Positions 33,101-41,636 of a DNA stretch of 64,000 nucleotides are shown here, one piece after another. The translations under genes and the position numbers were made by a program. The stretch spans positions 83,549 through 147,548 of the forward strand of contig JAIXYQ010000012.1 in NCBI GenBank assembly GCA_027490145.1, in the 5' to 3' direction. The notes below the pieces were generated by a model. It saw only the letters and a list, made by a program, of their open reading frames with translations. It was not told where the DNA came from and made no database searches. The stretch's first letter is position 1; each line of letters opens with the position of its first letter. The DNA is from Planctomycetaceae bacterium. Lineage in GTDB: Bacteria > Planctomycetota > Phycisphaerae > Phycisphaerales > SM1A02.

Positions 33101-33716
33101 CCGCAGGCTGATCGAGGGTCGACGCCTGGCCCTGGCGCAGGATGAGCTCGCGGAAGGCATCGGTGCGTTGATGGCGGATGAGCAGGTGTCCAAGAGCGAG
33201 ATCTTCGGTGAAGCACTGGCCCAGGCCGGGGCATCGAGCGCACGGGCCTCCGAGGCATTCCGTCGGTCCGGTGGGTTGGCTGAGGCGACGGAGGCAGCAC
33301 GCGACACCCTCGACACGTTGGCGGGCTTGGCGAGTGCGCTCGCCGACAAATCCAAGGAGAAGGACCGCTTCGCCGAGGCGCGTCAACAAGGCGATCAACA
33401 GAACAACGCCGGCGGCGGTGGTGGCGGAGGCGGCCAACAGGATGGGATCCTGCCGATCGCGGAACTGAAGCTGCTGCGCGATCTCCAGGCGAAGCTCGGT
33501 CGCCGCACGGCCCGCGCCATGTCGGATGGCGGTGATCGATCGAGCCTGCCGGCGCTTCGGCAGGCCCAGGAACGCCTTGAAGCCATGGCTGGGCGGCTTC
33601 GGGAGGTCATCATGAACGCCGAAGGTGGTGCTCCACGCATCACGCCGGTCGAGCCCGGAGCCACGGACCCGGGAACCACGGACCCAGGAACCACTGAACC
33701 CGAGGGCACTCGATGA
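30186..33716 (+). CDS. Large membrane-anchored coiled-coil protein (DUF4175-like organisation)
   Basis: About 1176 residues. Two N-terminal helices (NALIVLAVLVALDWIF and ITACLALAGFAAIGA), a third near 160 (LALVMVLWAGALAALPSIVG), then extracytoplasmic beta-rich repeats (about 200-520) and a very long Ala/Gln/Glu-rich helical region (about 540-1150) with a glycine tract near 1075. This order resembles DUF4175-type proteins. The start is uncertain: the TTG at 30186, eight bases inside the preceding gene, follows an AAGGGTGG ribosome-like site; an ATG at 30150 would overlap by 44 bases. The coiled-coil length suggests a structural or cell-envelope role. It overlaps the next gene by four bases. 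Confidence 0.8.
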   Translation: MPDPRQLIDRVIIRSRVALTIALASRVVRNALIVLAVLVALDWIFRLPVGFRLVQGITACLALAGFAAIGARRILAFKPRRIDVALRIERSHPELRNRLAALLEFEEQPTDERTELLALGLPSLRQEVDTAMRGLDPASITSMRSASRPARQLALVMVLWAGALAALPSIVGVGIVRSLAPWSDAQWPSTTEVADRTDRAVVATGTSFPWKAELVRGDPSRERVKVEFRIKTGSSGSSGSWGSWQSGWLGASDGSTFDRMQDVPTDAREIEYRFVTSDAATTMATIRCVQAPTVVRANLRVTPPSYLTGQGPSTIDLLPVGASPVRFHECVEGSMVELELAFSRPVKAPTTGDGPTTTASALGLLEPCTACSITATPTAWTASLDLVSDRSIAVVASDEDGVSMTEPFALRLVALRDQPPIAQLIQPAMDQTVLPTAKVPAAAHAEDDFNLVRSAIVTQRVAGADEGTERVLTERVDRTMVQDLEGIIDLAELEAAPGDVVVVSALAEDAFERDGTRREPSRSAPRRLRVVSSSEFGEEIAAATASLRQGVLRLEERQASAKESTDRQAVQRDQAEIASRTATSARQARALADRVRMNEDRDTPTSRLLDEAANLLDEARADASAASEAVTAGDPASWRTPGLTERQDAAQATLDAAARLLDRDTKSWEASQSLARAAEAIQASQAERKALAEQVQGKSRDELTPGQRAALDRIAQRDAETAQALREAAESIKAQGAALEASDPAQAAAMQQAATRAQQEGVVGKVEQSSEETRDNAMQQAQRSAQQALESLARMQDDLDAAQQLESTVLKRIAEELADRLKQLIADAEAAMQSVDDLGEDDPLPPQAISGDVERLRRNTNAALDEAVRMERKLDAVIRLITPAIGHEEQALVRLAALQELGGRAEVNQAIEAAQQDLRRALEATQAAANEARQDEQRQAQARLADQCKALVAQETVIVQGATELGEQADGRRRLIEGRRLALAQDELAEGIGALMADEQVSKSEIFGEALAQAGASSARASEAFRRSGGLAEATEAARDTLDTLAGLASALADKSKEKDRFAEARQQGDQQNNAGGGGGGGGQQDGILPIAELKLLRDLQAKLGRRTARAMSDGGDRSSLPALRQAQERLEAMAGRLREVIMNAEGGAPRITPVEPGATDPGTTDPGTTEPEGTR

Positions 33717-34495
33717 ACCACGCGTCGACCAGCGTCGTGAAGCATGGCATGATGGCCTTCATGGTCCATGGTGCCGTCTTGGTGCTCGTGTCGGCGATCA
33801 CGGTCGCTCAGGATGCCGCACCGACTGCACCGACCACGCCTGAACCACCCCGCGCCAAGACCCTCGACGAACTCCTGGGCATCGATGGCGATGGAGATGG
33901 ATCGCGCGCCGCACAGGATGACGCTCGTGCACGGCTTGACCGCGATCTGGGTGAGCAGAAGCTGGCGGACACCTTCGAGCGTGCGATCGAGGGCATGCGT
34001 CGTTCGACCGAACTGCTCGATCGATCGGCCGATGCCGCCGACGTGGCGCGGACCCAGGAGGAGATCCTCGCTCGGCTTGATGCGATCATCGATGAAGCGT
34101 CGCGGCGTCAACAACAGCAACAGCAATCCAGCTCGTCATCCAGTTCCTCGTCCTCATCGAGCTCCGGCAAGCCCAAGCCCGGGCAACAGTCCGAGTCCGG
34201 CCAAGCATCGGACGAGGGCGAAGCGCAACGGCGAGCCAACGCACGCAACAATCGACAGGATCGCGCAGGCAAGGATCAACAGGGAGCGGCCTCCGGCAAC
34301 CAGCAGGGTGAGGGCCCCGAGATGGACGATCCTCTCGATCCTGGTGCCTTCCTCGCCGGCGAGGCCGAGTGGGGTGCGCTTCCTCCCCGTGTCCGGGAGC
34401 AGATGCGGCAAGGCATGCGTGAACGCATGAGCAGCGTCTATCGCACCTGGACCGAGCGCTACTACGAGCGCGTTGCCAAGGAGTCGAAGCCGTGA
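33713..34495 (+). CDS. Exported protein with poly-Gln/poly-Ser linker
   Basis: A 260-residue protein with an N-terminal hydrophobic segment (MMAFMVHGAVLVLVSAITVA) acting as signal peptide or anchor. Residues 45-130 are charged and helical, with RSTELLDRSADAADVARTQE. A low-complexity linker of six Gln and thirteen Ser follows, then a Gln/Asn/Arg-rich stretch, and a C-terminal helical part with REQMRQGMRERMSSVYRTW. The end resembles the tail of planctomycete proteins coded beside DUF4175-like genes. It could tether to or regulate its large coiled-coil neighbour. No catalytic motif. ATGA and GTGA overlaps at its two ends. Confidence 0.82.
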   Translation: MNHASTSVVKHGMMAFMVHGAVLVLVSAITVAQDAAPTAPTTPEPPRAKTLDELLGIDGDGDGSRAAQDDARARLDRDLGEQKLADTFERAIEGMRRSTELLDRSADAADVARTQEEILARLDAIIDEASRRQQQQQQSSSSSSSSSSSSSGKPKPGQQSESGQASDEGEAQRRANARNNRQDRAGKDQQGAASGNQQGEGPEMDDPLDPGAFLAGEAEWGALPPRVREQMRQGMRERMSSVYRTWTERYYERVAKESKP

Positions 34496-35601
34496 TCACG
34501 ACCATGCTCATGTCCGTGGTGTTGGCGCAGGCACCCGTGGCACCGCCGGCGGCGCCAGGTGCCGAGGCTCCCACACGAGGTCGTGCCGCGCCGGTCATCG
34601 CACCCGCGGACCCGTCGCCCCCCATCGCTGGTGACGATGGTGCGGAGAACCGCCCGATGCAGGGCGAGACCACACCGGCCTGGCGCTCGAGCGTCGATCG
34701 CGGACTTCGTGCGCTGGCTGCACTCCAGAACGACGATGGATCGTTCGGGCGCGGCCGCTTCGGTCGCCACAGCGGCATCTCAAGCCTGTGCGCGTTGGCT
34801 CTGATGGCAGACGGTCACCTTCCCGGGCGCGGCGAGTACGGCGACCAGGTGGCCAAGACACTGGAGTTCGTGCTGAGCAACGTGACCGAGAGCGGACTGT
34901 TGGCGGCCGAAGCGACGGCGGGCCCGATGTATGGCCACGGGTTCAGCACGCTCTTCCTGGGCGAGATCTACGGCATGAACCCGCAGGACACGCGGGTACG
35001 CGACACGCTGGTCCGTGCGGTGCAGCTGATCGTGGCCAGCCAGAATGCCGAGGGTGGCTGGCGGTACAACCCCGTGCCCAACGATGCCGACGTCAGCGTG
35101 ACGATCTGCCAGGTCATGGCGCTGCGGAGCGCGCGCAATGCCGGCATCAAGGTCCCGCGCGAGACGATCGACGCAGCGATCAACTACATCCTGCGCTGCC
35201 AGAACGATGATGGTGGCTTCCGCTACATGACGGCGCTCGGCCAGAGCGCATGGCCCCGCAGCGCAGCGGGTGTGGCGAGCCTGTTCTATGCCGGCGTGTA
35301 CGAAGGCGACTCGATCACGCGCGGGTTGTCGTACATCGCCCGCAACGACGGGACCAACGCCGGCGGGCCGATGGGAACCCCCCACTTCCACTACGGCGCG
35401 TACTACACCGCCCAGACCATGTACCTGGCCGGCGGTGCGTGGTGGCGTGAATGGTGGCCCCAGGCCCGCGATGGATTCATCGCAACCCAGGAACGGGATG
35501 GACTCTGGGTCGATCACCAGAACGGCCCTGCGTACGCGACGGCGATGTCGCTGATCGTGATGCAGATGCCCAATCGATACCTGCCGATCTTCCAGCGATG
35601 A
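34492..35601 (+). CDS. Exported prenyltransferase/squalene-cyclase-repeat protein
   Basis: A 369-residue protein starting at a GTG overlapping the preceding stop, with a short signal-like N-terminus (MLMSVVLAQ). It carries alpha/alpha-toroid repeats of the squalene cyclase type: GLRALAALQNDDGSFGRGRF, then AVQLIVASQNAEGGWRYNP and INYILRCQNDDGGFRYM, that is, the Q-(D/N)-G-(S/G)-(F/W) motif at 50-100 residue intervals. The cyclase catalytic DCTAE or DxDD motif is absent, so it is probably a binding or scaffold protein, not a terpene cyclase. Its place inside the MoxR operon suggests an extracytoplasmic partner of that complex. Confidence 0.87.
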   Translation: MITTMLMSVVLAQAPVAPPAAPGAEAPTRGRAAPVIAPADPSPPIAGDDGAENRPMQGETTPAWRSSVDRGLRALAALQNDDGSFGRGRFGRHSGISSLCALALMADGHLPGRGEYGDQVAKTLEFVLSNVTESGLLAAEATAGPMYGHGFSTLFLGEIYGMNPQDTRVRDTLVRAVQLIVASQNAEGGWRYNPVPNDADVSVTICQVMALRSARNAGIKVPRETIDAAINYILRCQNDDGGFRYMTALGQSAWPRSAAGVASLFYAGVYEGDSITRGLSYIARNDGTNAGGPMGTPHFHYGAYYTAQTMYLAGGAWWREWWPQARDGFIATQERDGLWVDHQNGPAYATAMSLIVMQMPNRYLPIFQR

Positions 35602-36824
35602 CGCGATCCACCATCATGCTCGTGCTGGCCTGTTCCACCGCCCCCGGTGGCATCGTGGTGACGCATGCCGACGATCCTGATGGCGCTGGCTTGGCGCTCG
35701 GGACCACCATCCTCGTGCATCAGGATGGTTCGATCGTGCGCATCACGGAGTCCGAGGCCCTGTCGGTTCCCTGGATCGGCACGGCGGCTGGGGTCTCGAT
35801 CGGCAACGAGCGTGGATGCGCGGTGGCGTGGCCCTTGGCGATGGCACCGCGCGCCATCAGCCAAGCCGTGTGGCTGGCCGATGGCCAGTGCTGGCCAGGC
35901 AGCCTGGACCCGACCGAACCCGCCGAGCCAGTCGAGCCCGGCACGATTCGCTGGCGTGCCGGCCCCATGCTCATGACGCTCCCACTCTCGGCACTCCGTG
36001 CGTGGACGGCCGTTGGCGTGGAGGTGCCCACGGGCACGCTGGATGCGGACCGCGTCACGTTGCGCAACGGCGACGTGGTCGACGGGCTCGTGACGGAGTT
36101 CGGATCGACGGTCTCGATCGATGTCGACGGTGTGCTTCGGTCCTTCGACGGCGACGTGGTGGCCAGTGTGCAGTTCGTGCAGGCCACCGATGCACCCGCG
36201 ATGCCCGATCGCCTGCGGGTGTGGGTCGACGATGGTGCGATCATCGATGCGGAGTCGATCGAGCGCGACGGGACGCTGCTGCGATTGAAGGTTCCGCTTG
36301 CATCCAGCGGGAAGCCGTTCCAACTCAGGTTGCGCATCGACCAGGTGCTCGGCGTGGCCACGCCGGCCTTGTCGCGCGATGGACTCGTGGTGAGGACGCA
36401 GGGTCCCGTGCCGGGCGGATCCACCGGCGCGCCATCGACGGCGTCACAAGGGGGCGTGTCCTCGACGTGGTCCACGTTGCCCGGCATCGTGCCGAGCACG
36501 GAATCGGCCGGCCCCGGCCGACTGGGGTCGATGCAGGTCATGCTGCGTGGACCGGGTATGTGGTCCATGCCGATCGCGGCAGACGGCGTGCTCGTGAGCC
36601 AGGTGCTGGTGCCGGATCGCGCGCGCGCCGTGGCGGATCATGCGCTGGTGGTGAGGCAAGCCGGCGTTGAACTGGCCAGGATCGAAGCCCGCTCGGACGT
36701 GCGCTCGATGCGTGTGATGGTCAAGCCCGGCACGGTTGAACTCGAGTTGGTGCCCGGCAAGGCTGGGCCCGTGGGTTGCGTGACCGAGCTGGCGGATCTT
36801 GTCTTCATCAAGGCTGCGCCCTAG
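35598..36824 (+). CDS. Exported protein of unknown function, last gene of the MoxR operon
   Basis: A 408-residue protein from the ATG overlapping the previous stop. The N-terminus (STIMLVLACSTAPGGIVVTHA) looks like a cleavable signal peptide, or a lipobox-like LAC. The sequence is beta-rich: repeats of the kind RVTLRNGDVVDGLVTEFGST and RLRVWVDDGAIIDAESIERD suggest tandem SH3-like or pseudo-barrel modules, and the C-terminal part (MQVMLRGPGMWSM to LVFIKAAP) resembles NPCBM-like jelly-roll ends. No family is certain. Its stop codon is read on both strands in the tetramer CTAG, shared with the comEC stop. Confidence 0.8.
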   Translation: MTRSTIMLVLACSTAPGGIVVTHADDPDGAGLALGTTILVHQDGSIVRITESEALSVPWIGTAAGVSIGNERGCAVAWPLAMAPRAISQAVWLADGQCWPGSLDPTEPAEPVEPGTIRWRAGPMLMTLPLSALRAWTAVGVEVPTGTLDADRVTLRNGDVVDGLVTEFGSTVSIDVDGVLRSFDGDVVASVQFVQATDAPAMPDRLRVWVDDGAIIDAESIERDGTLLRLKVPLASSGKPFQLRLRIDQVLGVATPALSRDGLVVRTQGPVPGGSTGAPSTASQGGVSSTWSTLPGIVPSTESAGPGRLGSMQVMLRGPGMWSMPIAADGVLVSQVLVPDRARAVADHALVVRQAGVELARIEARSDVRSMRVMVKPGTVELELVPGKAGPVGCVTELADLVFIKAAP

Positions 36825-39454
36825 TCCGGTGTCGGACCGCGGTCAGCCACCCAGCCGTGTTCCCAGCGCTCAACCGTCATGGCTCCATCTCGGATGGTGA
36901 CCCGCACGGCACCATCACGCGCCGTCACGCTGCGTGACGTCGATGCATCGATCCATGCCCAACGATCCCGCACGAGCCGTGCCGGTCCGGTGCTCTGACC
37001 GATCCAGGCTGGCTTGAGGTGCTCGATCAGCGAGGCCACGCCGGGCCTGAAGCTCCCATGGTGCGGAAGCTCCATCAACAGGGTGTTCTCCTTGCGGATG
37101 GCACCATCGATGCCCGCACGGACCCGCCGTGATCCATCTTCCTCGATGTCGCCCGTGAGCAGCAACGATCCTCCACGGGCATGGATCATCCAGACCAGGC
37201 TCGATTCATTGCGGGGAAAGGGTGCCACCCCATGATGGGGGTGCAGCACGGACCACGAACCACCGTCCAACTCGAGTGCATCCTGGGCCTCGAGTCCCAT
37301 CACGCGGCACCCAGCCTGCCATGCAGCGTCGAGAGCGCGGCCCGATGGCGTGCCCGGGCATGCGCCCTCGATCACGCACGGCGTGGTCACGAAACAGTCC
37401 ACCGGCAGGCGCTCGATCACCGCCGGCAGTCCGTTGAGATGATCCAGATCGGCGTGCGAGAGTGAGATCGTGGTCAGGCCGCTGATGCCCAGTGCCCGCA
37501 GCGCCGGCACGATCGTGCGTGCTCCGACATCAGGCACGTCAAGACTGCCGCCGTCGACCAGGGCCACGGTGTCGCCATGCTCCACGACCCACGCCGAACC
37601 GTTGCCGACATCAAGGATGGTCACCCTGAGGTCGAACCGCTCAGGCCAGGCCCACCACACCAACGCCATGAGCGGTGGCGCGAACCAGACCGGAGCGAAC
37701 GACCGCGGCCTGCGACGACCAAGCCTGTGGGATCCGCGCGGGCGCTGCATGGCCATGACCAGACATGCGAGTGATGCGCCACACGCCCAGCCATGGATCG
37801 GTTGGACGCTCCATGACGCACCGGTCCATGCGGCAAGCCCATCGGCCAGGTTGGCGAAGCCCGCAGCGCACCAGGCCGCTGGGATGACGATCCATGAGGC
37901 GACCATGGAACTCGCAGCGGACACGACGAGGGCGATGGTGCACAAGGTGACGATGCACGCCGAGAGTGGCGCCGCCACGATCGAACCAGGCACGACGAGT
38001 GGTGTGATCGATCCAAAGTGGTGCATGACGATCGGCGTACTGGCCAAGCATGCGATGGAGCCGACGATCAGCCCCGCGAATCCGGCCTCGACGACCGAGC
38101 GCAGGCGAGCATGCCATGAACCAGGTGAGCCAGGCGATCGAGAGGATCCAGATGGTCCACGTGGCGATCGGTGGACCAGCAGTCGATCGGCCCAACGGTT
38201 GGCGATCTGTGGTGCGCGGCTGGCCCAGGCGGCAAGCGCCGCCGCCACGATCACGCTGAGCTGGAAGCCGATGTCCAGCATTGCCGACGGCGCACCGACC
38301 ACCACGACGATCACGACGATCGAGGCTGCATGCCAGGCCCGAACCCCTCGGGCGGTCCCAGCCATGCCGGAGGCGAGCATGGCAGCGATGGCGGCTCGAT
38401 CGGCGCTGATTCCCGCGGAAGCGCTGAACAGGAAGAGCATGGCACACGCCACCATCACACCGGCACGCGCCACACCGCGGCACGGCGTGAGCGCGAGCAC
38501 ACGCCCAGCGAGCGCCAGCAACAGGCCGACGTTGAAGCCACTCAGGGCCAGGACATGGGTCATGCCGGTGACCTGGCAATCCGAGGCGATGTCATCCATC
38601 GGTGGGCTGGTGGGTCCGAGCGTCATGGCCACGCAGAGCGCGGCGAACTCCGGAGCCATGTCGGCGACGATCGACTCCAGACGTGCGACCAGGTGGTGCT
38701 TCCACCGTTCGATCGGCCGAGGCTCGTGGGCCACGCGCGTGACCAGCTCGTTGGACTCGATGAACAGCGAACCGAGCACGAAGCGCGAACGTGCCCAGCG
38801 CGACATGTCGTAGCCGCCGGGATTCGTCGAGGGCCGCATCGGGGACATCCACCCATTGGCCACGACACGGTCGCCGATGGCCAGGTCCGAGTGGGATGCG
38901 GCGATGCGCGCGTTGATCGTGGCGTGATCCGGCCAGGGCGCGCCATCCATGCCCGAGATCGAACCGAGGGTGAACCGCACGGCACGGCGATCGGCAGCCA
39001 GAGGCTCCATGATCGGGTCAGCCAGCCGCGCGGGTTCGGGTGCGGTCACGACGGTGGCGGTCAGCGACACGAGGGTTCGCGCATCGGGATGGGTGGACCC
39101 GAGTGACACCATGCAGGCATGCCAGGCTCGTGCATCGCTCGTGCCCAACACGAGGCCAAGGCTTGCACACGCCACCAGCACCAGGAACAGCACACCGCGG
39201 GTGATCGGCAGGCAGGCCACGCAGCCCATGGCCAGCGACACGATGATCGCGGTGCATGCAGGCAACGCGCCACCCCAACCATCCAACACGGGTGCAGCCA
39301 GCCATGCATGGTGGTCCGTGCCCAACGCCACCATGGTTCCTGCGGCCAACGACACAGCCGCCGCGGGCAGCACCACGGACGGCGAAACGCGATGAACCCC
39401 ACCAGGGGCCGGAGCATCAACCCTTCGAGAGTTCGCACGCCCTGGCCAGGACAT
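36821..39454 (-). CDS. comEC: ComEC/Rec2 family DNA uptake channel protein
   Basis: About 877 residues with ten or more membrane helices. The N-terminal OB-like domain (about 90-250) is followed by the competence domain with the signature VTGMTHVLALSGFNVG (HxLAxSGxxV), and the C-terminal metallo-beta-lactamase domain has ISLSHADLDHLNGLPAV (HxDxDH), LLLTGDIEEDG and ELPHHGSFRPG. ComEC moves single-stranded DNA across the inner membrane, and the MBL domain may degrade the other strand. The start at 39454 has a G-rich ribosome site and overlaps trpD by 38 bases; GTG codons at 39376 and 39373 are alternatives. No other competence gene is in the window. Confidence 0.92.
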   Translation of the reverse strand: MSWPGRANSRRVDAPAPGGVHRVSPSVVLPAAAVSLAAGTMVALGTDHHAWLAAPVLDGWGGALPACTAIIVSLAMGCVACLPITRGVLFLVLVACASLGLVLGTSDARAWHACMVSLGSTHPDARTLVSLTATVVTAPEPARLADPIMEPLAADRRAVRFTLGSISGMDGAPWPDHATINARIAASHSDLAIGDRVVANGWMSPMRPSTNPGGYDMSRWARSRFVLGSLFIESNELVTRVAHEPRPIERWKHHLVARLESIVADMAPEFAALCVAMTLGPTSPPMDDIASDCQVTGMTHVLALSGFNVGLLLALAGRVLALTPCRGVARAGVMVACAMLFLFSASAGISADRAAIAAMLASGMAGTARGVRAWHAASIVVIVVVVGAPSAMLDIGFQLSVIVAAALAAWASRAPQIANRWADRLLVHRSPRGPSGSSRSPGSPGSWHARLRSVVEAGFAGLIVGSIACLASTPIVMHHFGSITPLVVPGSIVAAPLSACIVTLCTIALVVSAASSMVASWIVIPAAWCAAGFANLADGLAAWTGASWSVQPIHGWACGASLACLVMAMQRPRGSHRLGRRRPRSFAPVWFAPPLMALVWWAWPERFDLRVTILDVGNGSAWVVEHGDTVALVDGGSLDVPDVGARTIVPALRALGISGLTTISLSHADLDHLNGLPAVIERLPVDCFVTTPCVIEGACPGTPSGRALDAAWQAGCRVMGLEAQDALELDGGSWSVLHPHHGVAPFPRNESSLVWMIHARGGSLLLTGDIEEDGSRRVRAGIDGAIRKENTLLMELPHHGSFRPGVASLIEHLKPAWIGQSTGPARLVRDRWAWIDASTSRSVTARDGAVRVTIRDGAMTVERWEHGWVADRGPTPD

Positions 39455-40475
39455 GCGCGCCGCCCCCCTGCTGCAATGCACGCCGTGCCATGTCGAGCCC
39501 CTCGCGCAGGTCACGCGCGGCACCACCCACACGCAGCGCCATGGCCGCGTTCAAGGCGAGCATGTCGTGACAGGCATCGGTGCGCTGGCCGACCAACAGC
39601 GAGTGGAGCACATCAGCCGCCTGCTCCAGCGAGGTCGGCGCCAGGGTGAGCGGATCAACCGGATCGATGCCGAGCGCGGCCGGATCGACGACCCATTCAC
39701 GAAGCCCCTCCGGCCCGACCTCGATGACATCGGTGGGTGCCCCGATCGAGATTTCATCGAGTCCGTCGCGGCTGTGCAGCACCACGGCATGCTCGACACC
39801 AAGCCGCTCGAGCGCCTGCGCCATGGGCCGCATGAACATGGGGTGCCAGACCCCGATCATCTGGCGCAGCGCACCGGCGGGATTGGTGAGCGGCCCGACG
39901 AGGTTGAAGAGCGTTGGAAAGGGTAATGCGCGGCGTGCCGCGACGGCATGTCGCGCCGCCGGGTGATGCTCGACCGCGAAGCAGAAGCAGAAACGGACCT
40001 GCTGCAGCATGTCCGCTTGCGTGATGCGCGAGCAAGACAGGTTGAATCCGAGGGCCTGCAGCACCTCGGCACTGCCGCGACCCGTTCGGCTGCGGTTGCC
40101 ATGCTTGGCGGAGTGCACGCCACAGGCCGCCGCCAGGAGTGCCGCGCCCGTACTGGCGTTGAAGGACTTGGGCGTGCCACCGGTGCCGGCGGTGTCCAGG
40201 ATCGACTCCGGCGGAAGCCCGCTGTGCACCGTGCTGGAGACGGCGCGCATGGCCAGCGCTGCACCCACGATCTCATCGACTGAAGGTGTTCGCGCCGCCA
40301 GCAGCAGCAGCAGCTCGGCGATCTCGCCATCAGGGCACCCCCCTTGCATGATGAGCGTGAAGGCGGCATGAGCCTGCTCTTGGCTCAGGTCGTGGCCGGC
40401 GCGGAGTCGCTCCACCTGCTCACGCAGCATGGTCGGCGTGCATGGCCCGAAGGGGTTGTCGTGGATGGGTGGCAT
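39417..40475 (-). CDS. trpD: Anthranilate phosphoribosyltransferase
   Basis: A 352-residue cytoplasmic enzyme of tryptophan synthesis that joins anthranilate to PRPP. The PRPP-binding loop is LDTAGTGGTPKSFNAST (the usual GTGGD is GTGGT here), followed by KHGNRSRTGRGSAEVLQALG, and the metal-binding DE pair in GLDEISIGAPT. The helical N-terminal domain (LREQVERLRAGHDLSQEQAH) is typical. It is isolated from other trp genes in this window and shares a transcript with comEC. Length is typical. Confidence 0.93.
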   Translation of the reverse strand: MPPIHDNPFGPCTPTMLREQVERLRAGHDLSQEQAHAAFTLIMQGGCPDGEIAELLLLLAARTPSVDEIVGAALAMRAVSSTVHSGLPPESILDTAGTGGTPKSFNASTGAALLAAACGVHSAKHGNRSRTGRGSAEVLQALGFNLSCSRITQADMLQQVRFCFCFAVEHHPAARHAVAARRALPFPTLFNLVGPLTNPAGALRQMIGVWHPMFMRPMAQALERLGVEHAVVLHSRDGLDEISIGAPTDVIEVGPEGLREWVVDPAALGIDPVDPLTLAPTSLEQAADVLHSLLVGQRTDACHDMLALNAAMALRVGGAARDLREGLDMARRALQQGGGAHVLARACELSKG

Positions 40476-40488
40476 GGCGGTCGCGTCG

Positions 40489-40494
40489 ATCCTA
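40489..40494 (-). promoter_or_regulatory. -10-like TAGGAT before trpD
   Basis: TAGGAT on the minus strand ends 13 bases before the trpD ATG. The 168-base divergent gap between trpD and lgt holds nothing else recognisable. Confidence 0.35.
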
Positions 40495-40624
40495 ACGATG
40501 GCGTCGGCGCCTTCCTGGAAAGCCGCGGAAAATTCGGCGGGGTGGTCATCGATTCGTGGTCGAGGCTCACCGAGCCCCTTCCGGGTGCTTCAAGCGTCGC
40601 TCGGCAGGCATCGTGATCCTGCGC

Positions 40625-40630
40625 GATACT
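40625..40630 (+). promoter_or_regulatory. -10-like GATACT before lgt
   Basis: GATACT ends 13 bases before the lgt ATG; no ribosome site is seen. Confidence 0.33.
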
Positions 40631-40643
40631 GCCATGACACGGC

Positions 40644-41612
40644 ATGCCCACCCTCGCCGCCATCCTCCACACGCTCGATCCGTTCATCGTGCAGTTCACG
40701 CCCTCGTTCGGGCTGCGCTGGTACGGGCTGCTCTACGCATCGGGGCTCCTGTGCGCCTGGATGATCATGCGGGCGGTGGCCAGGCGGGGCCGAGCCGGGC
40801 TCACGCAGCGCCAGGTCGATGACTTCATCACCGAGGTCGTCATCGGCGTCGTGGTCGGCGCCCGACTGGGGCATGCGCTCATCTACGATCGCGTGCTCTT
40901 CACCACCTTCACGCCGTCGTTCCCGTTCTGGGAATTGCTCGCCGTGCACAAGGGCGGACTGTCGAGCCACGGCGGGATGGCCGGGCTCCTGGTGGTCTGC
41001 TGGCGGTTCGCGCGCCGGTCCGGAGCATCATTCCGAACGCTGCTTGATCTGTGCTGCATCAGTGCGCCGCCGGGGCTGTGCCTCGGTCGCATGGCCAACT
41101 GGATCAATGGTGAGCTGTGGGGCCGACCGCTGCCGCAGGACCTGCAGGCATCGGCGCCATGGTGGAGCGTGAAGTATCCGCGCGAAGTCTTCGAGCCGAG
41201 CTTCGATCCCTCGCGGCTGGAGCCACTGAGGCCACTGGTCCATGCGGGCGATGACCTGCAGCAAGCGGTCGTGGCCGCCGCCTATGCCGGTGATGCCAAG
41301 GTCCAAGCGGCGCTGGAGCCGCTGCTGACTGCATTCTGGCCGAGCAATTTCTTCCAGGCGTTCACCGATGGTCCGGTGCTCGCCCTCGTGGTGTGGATCG
41401 TCTGGCTGCGTCGACCGGCGCCGGGCGTGGCGACCGCGTCGTTCCTCGTCGCCTACGGCCTGCTGCGCTTCATCACCGAGCAGTTCCGAGAGCCTGATGC
41501 GGGTGTGAACACGCTTCTGGGCCTCACGAGCCCGATGCTCATCTCCGTGGCGATGATCGTGATCGGCGCGGTGCTGGCCGTGGCGTGCCGATCCCGTTCA
41601 CGGGCCGCGTGA
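40644..41612 (+). CDS. lgt: Prolipoprotein diacylglyceryl transferase
   Basis: A 322-residue inner-membrane enzyme with about seven helices. It transfers diacylglycerol from phosphatidylglycerol to the lipobox Cys of prolipoproteins, such as those at 1-77, 14902, 41637, 44959 and 47967. The conserved motifs are RWYGLLYASG, SSHGGMAGLL (HGG) and the signature GRMANWINGELWGRP (GRxxNxxNxE). A 50-residue insertion after this signature (about residues 170-235) is longer than in E. coli Lgt. The C-terminus has the expected ITEQFREPDAG. Confidence 0.95.
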   Translation: MPTLAAILHTLDPFIVQFTPSFGLRWYGLLYASGLLCAWMIMRAVARRGRAGLTQRQVDDFITEVVIGVVVGARLGHALIYDRVLFTTFTPSFPFWELLAVHKGGLSSHGGMAGLLVVCWRFARRSGASFRTLLDLCCISAPPGLCLGRMANWINGELWGRPLPQDLQASAPWWSVKYPREVFEPSFDPSRLEPLRPLVHAGDDLQQAVVAAAYAGDAKVQAALEPLLTAFWPSNFFQAFTDGPVLALVVWIVWLRRPAPGVATASFLVAYGLLRFITEQFREPDAGVNTLLGLTSPMLISVAMIVIGAVLAVACRSRSRAA

Positions 41613-41636
41613 CGGCACGGTTGGCCCGCCTTGACC

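Noticed and set aside
34492..35601. Squalene-hopene cyclase activity for the toroid-repeat protein
   Set aside because: The repeats are present but the catalytic acidic motif is not, the protein is about half the length of a cyclase, and it has an export signal.
39417..40475. trpD as part of a tryptophan operon
   Set aside because: No other trp gene is adjacent; the only cotranscribed neighbour is comEC.
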